Positions 7,632 to 16,221 of a stretch of DNA of 64,000 nt are shown one piece after another. The stretch's first letter is position 1, and every line of letters begins with the position of its first letter. This stretch comes from Hyphomicrobiales bacterium (GTDB lineage Bacteria > Pseudomonadota > Alphaproteobacteria > Rhizobiales > Beijerinckiaceae). The notes under the pieces are model-generated. The model worked only from the letters and a program-made list of their open reading frames with translations. It did no database searches and had not been told where the DNA came from. The stretch covers positions 62,001 to 126,000 of the forward strand of contig UBZM01000036.1 of the NCBI GenBank assembly GCA_900470095.1, in the 5' to 3' direction. The position numbers and the translations under genes are program-made.

Positions 7632-8048
7632 ATGAAGCTCTCGACTTATCTGATGTTCGACGGCAATTGCGAAGAAGCGTTCACGACCTACCAGAAGGTG
7701 CTCGGCGGCAGGATCACCGCGATGATGAGCCATGAAGGCACGCCGGCGGAGAACGACGTCTCGCCGGACTGGCGCAAGAAGATCATCCACGCCTGCCTGG
7801 AACTCGACGGCCAGATGCTGATGGCGTCCGATGCGCCGCCGGACCGCAGCAGCGGCCCGATGCGCAGCGTCTATGTCAACGTCATGGTCAAGGAGGTCGC
7901 GGAGGCCGAGCGCATCTTCAAAGGGCTCTCGGAGGGCGGTCAGATCCAGATGCCGATCGGGGAGACCTTCTGGTCCAAGAGCTTCGGCATGCTGACCGAC
8001 CGCTTCGGTACGCATTGGATGGTCAATGCCGAGTTCAAGAACGGATGA
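7632..8048 (+). CDS. PhnB-like VOC family protein
   Basis: 138 residues. Begins with the PhnB/YjdN-like pattern S-T-Y-L-M-F-D-G-N-C-E-E-A-F-x-x-Y and ends with W-S-K-S-F-G-M-L-T-D-R-F-G-T-H-W-M-V-N. This is the vicinal-oxygen-chelate fold, usually a dimer. The classical glyoxalase metal ligands are only partly recognisable, so an enzyme activity is not assured. Despite the PhnB name these proteins have no proven link to phosphonates. Its stop overlaps the next gene's start (ATGA). Confidence 0.85.
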   Translation: MKLSTYLMFDGNCEEAFTTYQKVLGGRITAMMSHEGTPAENDVSPDWRKKIIHACLELDGQMLMASDAPPDRSSGPMRSVYVNVMVKEVAEAERIFKGLSEGGQIQMPIGETFWSKSFGMLTDRFGTHWMVNAEFKNG

Positions 8049-9238
8049 GCGCTGGCTTGTCCGAAGAGGGCCTCGCCGACATGGCCGCCGCGATGCGCGG
8101 CCATGTCACGCGCGGTGCCGTCGCCGGGATCGCCACGCTGATCGCCCGGGGTGATGACGTGCATGTCGAGACGTTCGGCCTCGCCGATCTCGACAGTGCC
8201 ACGCCGATGCGTCGCGATACGATCGTCCGCATTGCCTCGATGACGAAGCCCATGCTGGCGGTCGTAGCTCTGTCGCTGGTCGAGGATGGAGCGATCGGGC
8301 TCGATGATGCCGTCGAGCCTTGGTTGCCGGAGCTGGCAGACCGCCGGGTCCTGCGCAGCATCGCTGGCCCGCTCGACGATACCGTGCCGGCCAAGCGATC
8401 CATCACCTTGCGCGATTTGCTGACGCTGAGGCTCGGCATCGGCGCCATCATGGCGCCGCCGGGCCGTTACCCGATCCAGCAGGCAATGGCCGATGCCGGC
8501 GTCGCGCCCGGTCCAATGAACCCTGAGATGTCGCCCGATGCGTGGATGAAACAGCTCGGCGCCTTGCCGTTGATCCACCAGCCGGGTGAAGTCTGGATGT
8601 ATCATACCGGTTTCGACGTGCTCTCAGTGCTCCTGGCCAGGGTTGCCGGCAAGCCGCTTGACGATCTCATGCAGGAACGTCTGTTTCGACCGCTGGGCAT
8701 GGTCGATACCGGTTTCAGCGCGCCGGCGGGCGAGGTCGAACGACTGGCCAGCGCCTATCATCTCGATACGGAATCGGGCCGGCTCGTCCTGTTCGATCGC
8801 GGCGCCGAGGGGGCGTTTGCCCGCGCGCCCGCCTTTCCCTGCGAGCTGGTCTCGACGGCCGATGATGTCCTGAGGTTCGGGCGCATGCTTCTGGCGCGCG
8901 GGCAGCACGGCGGGCAGCACATCCTCTCGCCAGGGATGGTCGAGCAGATGACGCGGGATCAGATCACGCCGGAGCAGAAGGCGGTTTCGCCGTTCTTCCC
9001 GGGCTTCTGGGAGAGCACGGGCTGGGGTTTCGGCCTTGGGATCGCGACGCAGCCCGACCCCATCTCGGCGGTTCCGGGGCGCTATGGCTGGGAAGGCGGG
9101 TTCGGCACCAGCCTCAATATCGACCCGTATCGGGACCTCGTCACGGTCTTCCTGAGCCAGAGACTGATGCAGAGTCCGGAAGACGCCGCCCTCAGCCAGG
9201 AATTCCAGGTCCTGGCCTATCGGGCGGTCGCCGACTGA
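8045..9238 (+). CDS. Serine hydrolase of the beta-lactamase/esterase (class C-like) family
   Basis: 397 residues from ATG 8045, which overlaps the VOC stop by 4 nt. The nucleophile motif S-M-T-K is at residues 65-68, and Y-H-T-G-F-D-V occupies the place of the Y-x-N/Y-S motif, a pattern more like EstB-type esterases than true AmpC enzymes. W-E-G-G-F-G-T near the C-terminus fits the third motif (H/W-x-G). There is no clear signal peptide, so it is probably cytoplasmic and unlikely to be an antibiotic resistance enzyme. Last gene of the ArsR operon. Confidence 0.85.
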   Translation: MSAGLSEEGLADMAAAMRGHVTRGAVAGIATLIARGDDVHVETFGLADLDSATPMRRDTIVRIASMTKPMLAVVALSLVEDGAIGLDDAVEPWLPELADRRVLRSIAGPLDDTVPAKRSITLRDLLTLRLGIGAIMAPPGRYPIQQAMADAGVAPGPMNPEMSPDAWMKQLGALPLIHQPGEVWMYHTGFDVLSVLLARVAGKPLDDLMQERLFRPLGMVDTGFSAPAGEVERLASAYHLDTESGRLVLFDRGAEGAFARAPAFPCELVSTADDVLRFGRMLLARGQHGGQHILSPGMVEQMTRDQITPEQKAVSPFFPGFWESTGWGFGLGIATQPDPISAVPGRYGWEGGFGTSLNIDPYRDLVTVFLSQRLMQSPEDAALSQEFQVLAYRAVAD

Positions 9239-9244
9239 GGGGCG

Positions 9245-10801
9245 TCAGCTGAAGATGCTGTAGGCCAGCAGGCCGGCGATCAGCCACAGGGCCCAGTTGC
9301 CCCAGCGGTTGCGCCGGGCTTCGGCCCGGCCGATCTCCTGGATGCTGCGTTCGTCCAGGACAAAGCCCTGGCGCGAGGCATCCTCGAGTTGTCCCAGCAC
9401 GCGCTCGGCCCGAGCGGCCGTTTCGGGAAGGCTGGCGAGCGTCGAGAGCATGGACTGGGCGCCTCGGCCGACCTCCTCGATCTTGCCGAGAGGGCCGAGA
9501 TTGCGGGTGATCCACTCGCGCACCACCGGCTCGGCCGTCTTCCACATGTCGAGCTGCGGATCGAGCGAGCGCGCTACACCTTCGACCACGACCATGGTCT
9601 TCTGCAGCATCACGAGCTCGGTCCGGGTCGCCATATCGAACAGCCCGGTGATCTCGAAGAGCAGGGTCAGAACCTTCGCCATCGAGATCTCGTCGGCACG
9701 CCGATCATGGATCGGCTCGCCGACGGCCCGAATCGCCTGCGCGAAGTCCGCAACATCGTGATGGGCCGGAACATAGCCTGCCTCGAAATGGACCCGGGCC
9801 ACGCGGGCGTAGTCACGCGTGATGAAGCCGAGCAGGATCTCGGCGAGGAACCGCCGTTCCTTCAGGCCGAGTCGGCCCATGATGCCGCCATCGACTGCAA
9901 CCAGCCGGCCCTGCGCATCGACGAACAGGTTCCCCGGATGCATGTCGGCATGGAAGAAGCCGTCGCGGATGGCGTGCTTCAGGAAGGACTGGATGACGGT
10001 GCGGCCGAGCGCCACGAGGTCATGGCCGGCAGCACGCAATGCTTCGACGTCGGAGAGGCGAATGCCGTCGATCCATTCGTCGACGAGCACCTCGCGGGCC
10101 GTCAGCTGCCAGTCCGGCTTCGGGACACGGAAATCAGCATCGTCCCTGGTGTTCTCGGCGAATTCCGAGAGCGCTGCGGCCTCGAGGCGAAGGTCCATTT
10201 CCATGGTGACGGAGCGCGCCAGCGTCTCGACCACGCCGGAGAATCGCAGACGGCGCGCCTCATGCGAGCGGCTCTCGGCGAGTTCGGCGCCGAAGCGCAT
10301 CGCCGCCAGGTCACGGTTGAAACGGTCACGGATGCCGGGCCGAAGCACCTTGACCGCGACCTCCGAGCCATCCTTCAGCCGTGCGCGGTGGACCTGCGCG
10401 ATCGAGGCGGCCGCGACGGGCTCGCCGAATTCGGAGAACAGGGCTTCGACCGGCTCGCCATGCGCGGCTTCGATTGCGGCGCGTGCTTGTTCCATCGGGA
10501 ACGGCGCCATCCTGTCCTGCAGCGCCGACAGATCTTCGGCGATCTTCATCCCGACCACATCTGGCCGCGTCGCCAGAAACTGGCCGAACTTGACATAGGA
10601 CGGGCCGAGCCGGGTCATCGCAGCGGCAAGGCGCGTGGCCGAGGAGCCGGCGCCCCGGCGCTCGATCAGCCGGCCGACCCTGATCAGCGCGCGCGCTGCG
10701 GGCGGCAGAACCGACGGATCCACGAGCGCGAGCGCGCCTTCGCGAGCCAGAACGAAACCAACCCGCGCCATGCGGGTGAAATGGGCGATCGAGGAGATCA
10801 T
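9245..10801 (-). CDS. ubiB: UbiB, atypical kinase required for ubiquinone biosynthesis
   Basis: 518 residues from ATG 10801; the longer frame adds 18 unlikely residues overlapping ubiE. Shows the UbiB K-x-G-Q motif in Y-V-K-F-G-Q-F-L, the lysine-containing V-A-V-K-V-L-R-P-G, the catalytic H-A-D-M-H-P-G-N-L and the metal-binding V-D-G-G-I-M-G (usually D-F-G). The C-terminus ends in a membrane helix (G-N-W-A-L-W-L-I-A-G-L-L-A), matching UbiB's inner-membrane tether. It is an ATPase-like accessory of the Ubi complex rather than a hydroxylase. It follows ubiE by 16 nt in the same operon. Confidence 0.95.
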   Translation of the reverse strand: MISSIAHFTRMARVGFVLAREGALALVDPSVLPPAARALIRVGRLIERRGAGSSATRLAAAMTRLGPSYVKFGQFLATRPDVVGMKIAEDLSALQDRMAPFPMEQARAAIEAAHGEPVEALFSEFGEPVAAASIAQVHRARLKDGSEVAVKVLRPGIRDRFNRDLAAMRFGAELAESRSHEARRLRFSGVVETLARSVTMEMDLRLEAAALSEFAENTRDDADFRVPKPDWQLTAREVLVDEWIDGIRLSDVEALRAAGHDLVALGRTVIQSFLKHAIRDGFFHADMHPGNLFVDAQGRLVAVDGGIMGRLGLKERRFLAEILLGFITRDYARVARVHFEAGYVPAHHDVADFAQAIRAVGEPIHDRRADEISMAKVLTLLFEITGLFDMATRTELVMLQKTMVVVEGVARSLDPQLDMWKTAEPVVREWITRNLGPLGKIEEVGRGAQSMLSTLASLPETAARAERVLGQLEDASRQGFVLDERSIQEIGRAEARRNRWGNWALWLIAGLLAYSIFS

Positions 10802-10817
10802 GCTGGAAGGCGGGCCG

Positions 10818-11579
10818 TCACAGCTTCCAGCCGGAATGCAGCGCCACGACCCCACCGGTCATGGGCGTGAAGCGCGCGCGCCGGAAGCCAGCTGCGGCGA
10901 TCATGTCGGCGAAAACCTGCGGCTTCGGGAATTTGCGGATTGATTCGACGAGATAGCGATAGGGCTCGGCATCTCCCGTCACGAGCCTGCCCATCGGTGG
11001 GATCAGGTTGAAGGAATAGGTCTCGTAGATCTTGTCGAGCACCGGCACGTCGACATGGCTGAATTCGAGGCAAAGGAAGCGGCCGCCGCGCTTCAGGACG
11101 CGGTGCGCTTCGGCCAGCGCCTTGTCGATGCGCGGCACGTTGCGAATGCCGAAGGCGATCGTATAGGCGTCGAAACTGTTGTCCGGCAGGCCGAGCTCCT
11201 CGGCATTGCCCTGGACGAAGCGGATGCGGCCATCGTCGGGAAAGCGCTTCTGCGCGCGTTCGCGTCCGACGCTTAGCATCTCGCCATTGATATCGAGCAC
11301 CGTCACCTCGGTTGCGGGGCCGCCGGCTTCCAGGACCTGGAAGGCGACATCGCCTGTGCCGCCGGCCACGTCGAGATGGCGGAAAGCCCGGTCGCGCGGC
11401 GGCTTCAGCGTCGAGATCAGGGCATCCTTCCAGAGCCGGTGCAGGCCAGCCGACATCAGGTCGTTCATCAGGTCGTAGCGGCCGGCGACCTTGTGGAAGA
11501 CGTCGTCGACCTTGGCCTGCTTCTCGGCGAGCGGCACGGTCTCGAAGCCGAAATGGGTGGTATCGGAGGCTGCTGTCAC
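10818..11579 (-). CDS. ubiE: Ubiquinone/menaquinone biosynthesis C-methyltransferase UbiE
   Basis: 253 residues. SAM-dependent C-methylation of the benzoquinol (or demethylmenaquinol) ring. The SAM motif I is H-L-D-V-A-G-G-T-G-D-V-A-F. Family signatures Y-D-L-M-N-D-L-M-S-x-G-x-H-R-x-W-K and the C-terminal A-G-F-R-x-A-R-F-T-P-M-T-G-G-V-V-A-L-H are clear. The open frame extends to 11960, but that part is the antisense of mutM and lacks family similarity; GTG 11579 gives the normal length. Transcribed with ubiB, divergent from mutM. Confidence 0.95.
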   Translation of the reverse strand: MTAASDTTHFGFETVPLAEKQAKVDDVFHKVAGRYDLMNDLMSAGLHRLWKDALISTLKPPRDRAFRHLDVAGGTGDVAFQVLEAGGPATEVTVLDINGEMLSVGRERAQKRFPDDGRIRFVQGNAEELGLPDNSFDAYTIAFGIRNVPRIDKALAEAHRVLKRGGRFLCLEFSHVDVPVLDKIYETYSFNLIPPMGRLVTGDAEPYRYLVESIRKFPKPQVFADMIAAAGFRRARFTPMTGGVVALHSGWKL

Positions 11580-11691
11580 GGCTTGGCCCGGAGCTTGTGT
11601 TCTGGTGAGGCGGTAACTAGAGCCGGATGAATAGCGAAACGAGCGGGCCTTGTCGCGGCCCGTCTCGACGCATGCTGAAGAGCGAAGTGCA

Positions 11692-12582
11692 ATGCCCGAG
11701 CTTCCCGAGGTCGAAACCGTCCGCCGTGGGCTGGAGCCCGCCATGCTCGGCCAGGTGCTCACCCGGGTCGAGCAGCGCCGGCCTGATCTGCGCTTTCCAC
11801 TGCCGGAGCATTTCGTCGAGCGCCTGACCGGGCGGCGGATCGAAGGTCTGTCGCGCCGCGCCAAATACCTCATCGCCGATCTCGATGATGGCGAGGCGCT
11901 GATCATGCATCTCGGCATGAGCGGCCGTTTTGTGGTCGAGGCGCCGGGTACGCCACCCACCGAACCTGGCGCCTATTACAACGAGATCGGCCGACATCTG
12001 CAGCACGACCATGTCGTCTTCCATCTCGGTTCGGGAGCGCGCGTCACCTATAACGATGTCCGTCGCTTCGGCTTCATGGACCTCCTGCCGCGGGCCGAGC
12101 TGGAGACCTCGAAGCATTTCGCGGGAATGGGAATCGAACCGCTGGGCAACGAGCTCTCCGGCGAAGTCCTGGCCAAGCTCTTTTCCGGCAAGCTTGCGCC
12201 CCTGAAGGCGGCGCTGCTCGACCAGAGGCTCGTGGCTGGCCTCGGCAATATCTATGTCTGCGAGGCGCTGTTCCGGGCCGGGCTTCATCCGGAAGCGGCG
12301 GCCGGCACGATCACGACGCCAACCGGTCGGCCACGCGAGGCGGCCCATGCGCTTGCACAGATCATTCGCGAGGTTCTCGAGGAGGCGGTGGCCGCCGGCG
12401 GCTCGACCCTGCGCGACTTCGCCCATGCGGACGGCTCGCTCGGTTATTTCCAGCATCGCTTCAAGGTCTATGACCGCGAGGGCGATCCTTGTGTCACGTC
12501 CGGCTGCGGCGGTCTGGTCAAGCGGCTCGTCCAGTCCGGTCGCTCGACCTTCTATTGCGAGCGTTGCCAACCGAAACGCTGA
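11692..12582 (+). CDS. mutM: Formamidopyrimidine-DNA glycosylase (Fpg)
   Basis: 296 residues. Removes 8-oxoguanine and formamidopyrimidines from DNA and cleaves the abasic site. The mature N-terminus M-P-E-L-P-E-V-E is unmistakable: Pro2 is the Schiff-base nucleophile and Glu3 the acid, which fixes the start at 11692 rather than 11650. The H2TH region includes G-L-G-N-I-Y-V-C-E. The C-terminal zinc finger has C-x-x-x-x-C and C-E-R-C pairs. Divergent from ubiE-ubiB across a 112-bp region. Confidence 0.97.
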   Translation: MPELPEVETVRRGLEPAMLGQVLTRVEQRRPDLRFPLPEHFVERLTGRRIEGLSRRAKYLIADLDDGEALIMHLGMSGRFVVEAPGTPPTEPGAYYNEIGRHLQHDHVVFHLGSGARVTYNDVRRFGFMDLLPRAELETSKHFAGMGIEPLGNELSGEVLAKLFSGKLAPLKAALLDQRLVAGLGNIYVCEALFRAGLHPEAAAGTITTPTGRPREAAHALAQIIREVLEEAVAAGGSTLRDFAHADGSLGYFQHRFKVYDREGDPCVTSGCGGLVKRLVQSGRSTFYCERCQPKR

Positions 12583-12686
12583 CCTGACATCATATCGTGC
12601 GGAGCGGCGTCGGCAGGCACAACCGCCGCAGGTCCGAAAGCCGCCTTTGCGCGGCCGCGCATGGACCGCGCCCGCTGCCCCCGCTA

Positions 12687-12704
12687 ATGCTTCAGCCGAA
12701 GCAT
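12687..12704. repeat. Small inverted repeat upstream of the enoyl-CoA hydratase gene
   Basis: ATGCTTC-AGCC-GAAGCAT, 7-bp arms, ends 16 nt before the start codon. It could be an operator or a leader hairpin. It does not match the PsrA or FadR consensus that I know. Confidence 0.3.
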
Positions 12705-12720
12705 CATCCGGGAGGCCGCC

Positions 12721-13494
12721 ATGGCTTATGAGACCATTCTCGTCGAGGTGAAGGGCAAGGTGGGCGTCATCACGCTGAACCGCCCGCAGGCGCTGAATGC
12801 GCTCAACGGCCAGCTGATCGGCGAAGTCAACGCCGCGATCGATGGTTTCGAGAGGGATGCCGGCATCGGCTGCATCATCATCACCGGCTCGGAGAAGGCC
12901 TTTGCCGCCGGCGCCGACATTAAGGAGATGCAGGCGCGCACCTTCCCCGAGACCTATCTCGACGACAAATTCGAGCCGTGGGACCGCATTGGCCAGCGCC
13001 GGAAGCCGATCATCGCGGCGGTCGCGGGCTTTGCGCTCGGCGGCGGCTGTGAACTTGCCATGATGTGCGATTTCATCATCGCCGCGGACAATGCTCGCTT
13101 CGGCCAGCCGGAGATCAATCTGGGTGTCATTCCCGGCGCCGGCGGCACGCAGCGCCTGACCAGGGCGATCGGCAAGGCCAAAGCCATGGATCTCTGCCTC
13201 ACCGGCCGCATGATGGACGTGAACGAGGCGGAGCGCTCCGGCCTCGTCGCCCGTATCGTTCCGCTGGCCGACCTGATGAAGGAAGCGCTCAAGGCGGCCG
13301 AGGCGATTGCGGCGAAATCGCTGCCCTCGGTGATGATGGTCAAGGAATCCGTCAACCGAGCCTTCGAGGTCACCCTGAACGAAGGCCTGCGCTTCGAGCG
13401 GCGGGTGTTCTCCTCGCTTTTCGCTACGCAGGATCAGAAGGAAGGGATGGCCGCCTTCTCCGAGAAGCGGCCGCCGGATTTCAAGAACCGCTGA
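12721..13494 (+). CDS. Enoyl-CoA hydratase
   Basis: 257 residues, the standard crotonase length. Hydrates trans-2-enoyl-CoA in fatty acid or amino acid degradation. The CoA/oxyanion loop is A-A-G-A-D-I-K-E-M, the second oxyanion segment is F-A-L-G-G-G-C-E-L-A-M, and both catalytic glutamates are visible (C-E-L-A and P-E-I-N-L-G). The GGGAGG ribosome binding site supports ATG 12721. It sits between mutM and rpsT, as in many Rhizobiales, although here two extra genes separate it from rpsT. Confidence 0.95.
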   Translation: MAYETILVEVKGKVGVITLNRPQALNALNGQLIGEVNAAIDGFERDAGIGCIIITGSEKAFAAGADIKEMQARTFPETYLDDKFEPWDRIGQRRKPIIAAVAGFALGGGCELAMMCDFIIAADNARFGQPEINLGVIPGAGGTQRLTRAIGKAKAMDLCLTGRMMDVNEAERSGLVARIVPLADLMKEALKAAEAIAAKSLPSVMMVKESVNRAFEVTLNEGLRFERRVFSSLFATQDQKEGMAAFSEKRPPDFKNR

Positions 13495-13600
13495 GCGCGG
13501 CCATGAACGGGACGAATGCCGGGACCGACGATCTTTGATTTGCGGCTCGGCCCCGCTTGCTGACACGATGCGGGTTCTCTTCGAAGCTTAGGGATACCAG

Positions 13601-14599
13601 ATGACCGCTGCCGCTCCTTCCGCCACCGGCGGGCTCGTCCTGCCGACCTATGAGGATGTCGTGACGGCGGCGGGCCGTCTCCAGGGCATCGCACACCGGA
13701 CGCCGGCATTGACCTCGCGGACTGCCAATGCCCGCACCGAAGCTTCGCTGGTCTTCAAGGCCGAGAACCTGCAACGCATGGGCGCCTTCAAGTTCCGTGG
13801 CGCCTTCAACGCGATTTCAGCGCTGAGCGCCGAACAGAAGCGCGCCGGGGTCGTCACCTTCTCCTCGGGCAATCACGCTCAGGCGATCGCCCTGTCGGGC
13901 AAGTTGCTTGGCGTGCCGACCGTCATCCTGATGCCGCAGGATGCGCCTGCCGCGAAGGTTGCGGCGACCCGTGGCTATGGCGCCGAGGTCGTGCTCTTCG
14001 ACCGCTACAGCCAGGATCGTGACGCGCTCGGCCGCGAGCTGGCCGAGACGCGTGGGCTCGCCCTGATCCCGCCTTATGATCACCCCGATGTCATTGCCGG
14101 CCAGGGCACGGCGACCAAGGAATTGATCGAGGAGGCTGGCCCGCTCGACATCCTGCTGGTCCCCCTCGGTGGCGGCGGTTTGATCTCAGGCGCCGCTCTG
14201 GCGGCCAAGGCGCTCAACCCCGGTATCCGCGTCTTCGGCGTCGAACCGGAGGCCGGCAATGACGGCCAGCAATCCCTGCGCAGCGGCAAGATCGTCAAGA
14301 TCGACGTGCCCAAGACCATTGCCGATGGCGCACAGACCGCCTTCCTCGGCCATTACACCTTCCCGATCATCCAGAGCCTGGTGGAGGATATCGTCACGGT
14401 GTCCGATGCGGCGCTGATCGAGACGATGCGCTTCTTCGCCGAGCGCATGAAGCTTGTGGTCGAGCCGACCGGCTGCCTTGCTGCCGCCGCTGCCTTCACC
14501 GGGACAGTCCCGGTTGCGGGCAAGCGCGTCGGCATCATCATCAGCGGCGGCAATGTCGATCTTGCTGCCTTTGCACGTTTTGTCGGGCCTTCCGCATGA
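13601..14599 (+). CDS. PLP-dependent threonine/serine or hydroxyaspartate ammonia-lyase
   Basis: 332 residues, fold-type II, without the C-terminal ACT regulatory domain of biosynthetic IlvA. The PLP lysine is in A-F-K-F-R-G-A, the substrate loop is S-S-G-N-H-A-Q-A, and the phosphate-binding glycine loop is P-L-G-G-G-G-L. Candidate activities are catabolic threonine/serine dehydratase or threo-3-hydroxyaspartate ammonia-lyase. All release an enamine/imine. The next gene is RidA with an ATGA overlap, which fits enamine production. Confidence 0.88.
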   Translation: MTAAAPSATGGLVLPTYEDVVTAAGRLQGIAHRTPALTSRTANARTEASLVFKAENLQRMGAFKFRGAFNAISALSAEQKRAGVVTFSSGNHAQAIALSGKLLGVPTVILMPQDAPAAKVAATRGYGAEVVLFDRYSQDRDALGRELAETRGLALIPPYDHPDVIAGQGTATKELIEEAGPLDILLVPLGGGGLISGAALAAKALNPGIRVFGVEPEAGNDGQQSLRSGKIVKIDVPKTIADGAQTAFLGHYTFPIIQSLVEDIVTVSDAALIETMRFFAERMKLVVEPTGCLAAAAAFTGTVPVAGKRVGIIISGGNVDLAAFARFVGPSA

Positions 14600-14985
14600 G
14601 CCGGATCGAGACCATCGCCTCGCCTGAGGTGCCGGCCCCGGCGGGGCATTATGCGCATGCCGTGGCGTATAAGGACCTCGTCTTCGTCTCCGGCCAGCTC
14701 GCACCCCGCCCTGATGGCAGTCATACCTCCGCTGAGCCCTTCGCCGTCCAGGCGCAGCAGGCGCTGGCGAACATGTTCGCCATCCTCACGGCGGCGGGTT
14801 GTGCGCCGACCGATGTCGTCAAGGTCACGGCCTATCTGGTCGGGGTCGGCAACTGGCCCGAATTCAACCGGATCTACGCCGAGGTCTTCGGCGATCATCG
14901 CCCTGCGCGCTCGGTCGTGCCGGTGCCCGAGCTGCATCATGGCTACCTGATCGAGATCGAGGCTGTGGCGGTTCGAAGGGGCTGA
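14596..14985 (+). CDS. RidA-family enamine/imine deaminase
   Basis: 129 residues, a trimeric Rid/YjgF/UK114 protein. RidA hydrolyses reactive 2-aminoacrylate-type enamines formed by PLP enzymes to ketoacids and ammonia. The key arginine is in R-P-A-R-S-V-V-P-V, with G-Y-L-I-E-I-E-A following. Its start overlaps the ammonia-lyase stop, a clear functional pair: one enzyme makes the intermediate and the other detoxifies it. It differs from the long RidA class by having an N-terminal P-A-P-A-G-H-Y-A-H-A segment. Confidence 0.9.
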   Translation: MSRIETIASPEVPAPAGHYAHAVAYKDLVFVSGQLAPRPDGSHTSAEPFAVQAQQALANMFAILTAAGCAPTDVVKVTAYLVGVGNWPEFNRIYAEVFGDHRPARSVVPVPELHHGYLIEIEAVAVRRG

Positions 14986-15173
14986 TCTGGCACTCCTGGC
15001 GTGATACACCCATTCCGGCGTTGACGCGGCCCGTACAAGATACTATAGGCCAGCGTCTCGCGACGGCTAGCGCAAGCAACCGCCGCCGCACATGCATTTC
15101 AATCAAGGTAGCGGCCCGAGCCCGCCAGGCAAATCCGCCGGGTGTTCGGTCGCAATGAAGACGAGGACGATCG

Positions 15174-15440
15174 ATGGCCAATACGACGTCGGCCAAGAAG
15201 GCCACGCGCAAGATCGCGCGGCGCACCGAGGTGAACAAGGCGCGCCGCAGCCGTATGCGCACCTTCCTGCGCAAGGTCGAGGAGGCAATCGCCTCGGGCG
15301 ACAAGGGTGCCGCTGCGGAGGCGCTCAAGGCCGCTCAGCCCGAGATCATGCGCGCCGCTCAGAAGGGCGTCGTTCACAAGAACACCGCTTCGCGCAGGGT
15401 CTCGCGCCTGGCGCATCGGATCGGCGCTCTCGCTTCCTGA
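15174..15440 (+). CDS. rpsT: 30S ribosomal protein S20
   Basis: 88 residues, very basic. Binds the 5' domain of 16S rRNA in early assembly. Begins M-A-N-T-T-S-A-K-K-A-T-R-K and ends with H-K-N-T-A-S-R-R-V-S-R-L-A-H-R-I, both typical of S20. A perfect terminator follows 29 nt after the stop. rpsT directly upstream of dnaA is a common alphaproteobacterial arrangement. Confidence 0.97.
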   Translation: MANTTSAKKATRKIARRTEVNKARRSRMRTFLRKVEEAIASGDKGAAAEALKAAQPEIMRAAQKGVVHKNTASRRVSRLAHRIGALAS

Positions 15441-15469
15441 GCGGCGTTCTGCAGAGCAGTTTCAGACCA

Positions 15470-15499
15470 AAAAAGCCCGGCCGTGAGGTCGGGCTTTTT
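15470..15499 (+). terminator. Rho-independent terminator of rpsT
   Basis: A 13-bp stem (AAAAAGCCCGGCC paired with GGTCGGGCTTTTT, including one G-U pair) encloses the loop GTGA and ends in TTTTTG. It separates rpsT from dnaA transcription. Confidence 0.9.
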
Positions 15500-16221
15500 G
15501 TTTGCTGTGTTAATCGACCGTTAGGCAAACCTGACTGCCGCAGACGTGAAAAATTTCATCCGCGAGGCCGATTCCGTAATCTTTCCGCTGCGTTATGGGG
15601 TTGACTTCGGTTGTGGTTTCAGGGCGCGAAAAGGTCCTTTTTTTGCCTTTTGGTCGCGCAAATAAATCCCATATTTTTCATGACCTTAGCGGGCAAAGGA
15701 ATCTGTTGTCGGGAATCGTCGGACCTTCTGCCTGCGTCTCTGCCGCTTCCTGAAAAAAAGATTCGCCCTCCGCGCGCAGCCTCCGCCGTAAAAAAAACGT
15801 TAAGTTCCCCAACCTATTGGGCCTGCCTTGCCCATAGGTCATAGGGCCCCTGAAAGGGCTTGAGTCTCCGAAGCCGGCTGACAGGGATATTGCCCCCGTT
15901 CGAGGCGCCCCTGTAAGGTCCCTTCATCGCCGGGCGGACAGCAATGACCTCCGGGGGTTTCCAGAGATTAACGGCGTTTTTGGCTCACGCCCCAGAGGGG
16001 AGAGGATGCGGCTCTTTGTCTGTTTGAGTTGAGATGAAGTAGCGGCTCCGTCCTTCGGCGAGCCTTCTAAGCGTAATCAGAAATCGACCGAGAGCCTGTC
16101 ACCCGCCGGCGCATGCCGTCGAGTGGGCGTCATTCTCTTTGTCCAAACAACAGCTCCGGCCGGCGGTCCACTAAGAGCCGCCGCCGATGGCGCATCTCTT
16201 GATATTGAAATGGGGCACGAA
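15500..16221 (+). promoter_or_regulatory. Long dnaA upstream/leader region with GANTC sites
   Basis: About 720 bp without a convincing gene. It holds five GANTC sites (15570, 15699, 15713, 15760, 15862), the target of the CcrM methyltransferase that times dnaA transcription in Caulobacter. A CtrA-like site TTAA-N7-TTAG is at 15510-15524. A hairpin ACCTATTGGGC/GCCCATAGGT (15812-15839) is also present. I see no DnaA boxes (TTATCCACA-like), so this is probably not oriC. Regulation by methylation is inferred from the sites, not shown. Confidence 0.5.

Noticed and set aside
8045..9238. Antibiotic-resistance beta-lactamase
   Set aside because: The S-x-x-K motif is present, but the signal peptide and the typical AmpC Y-x-N and K-T-G motifs are not. 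An esterase-type serine hydrolase fits better.
11580..11960. N-terminal extension of ubiE to 380 residues
   Set aside because: The added 127 residues are antisense to mutM and unlike any UbiE. The GTG at 11579 gives the normal family length.
11617..13566. 649-residue open frame on the minus strand across mutM and the enoyl-CoA hydratase gene
   Set aside because: It is antisense to two well-identified genes and its sequence is the low-complexity R/G/D/H-rich kind produced by GC-rich codons read in reverse. Similar long shadows over recQ (21358-22983) and dnaA (16171-17847) were rejected for the same reason.
15500..16221. Chromosomal origin (oriC) upstream of dnaA
   Set aside because: No DnaA boxes or AT-rich 13-mers could be found. 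In studied alphaproteobacteria the origin lies near hemE, which is not in the window.
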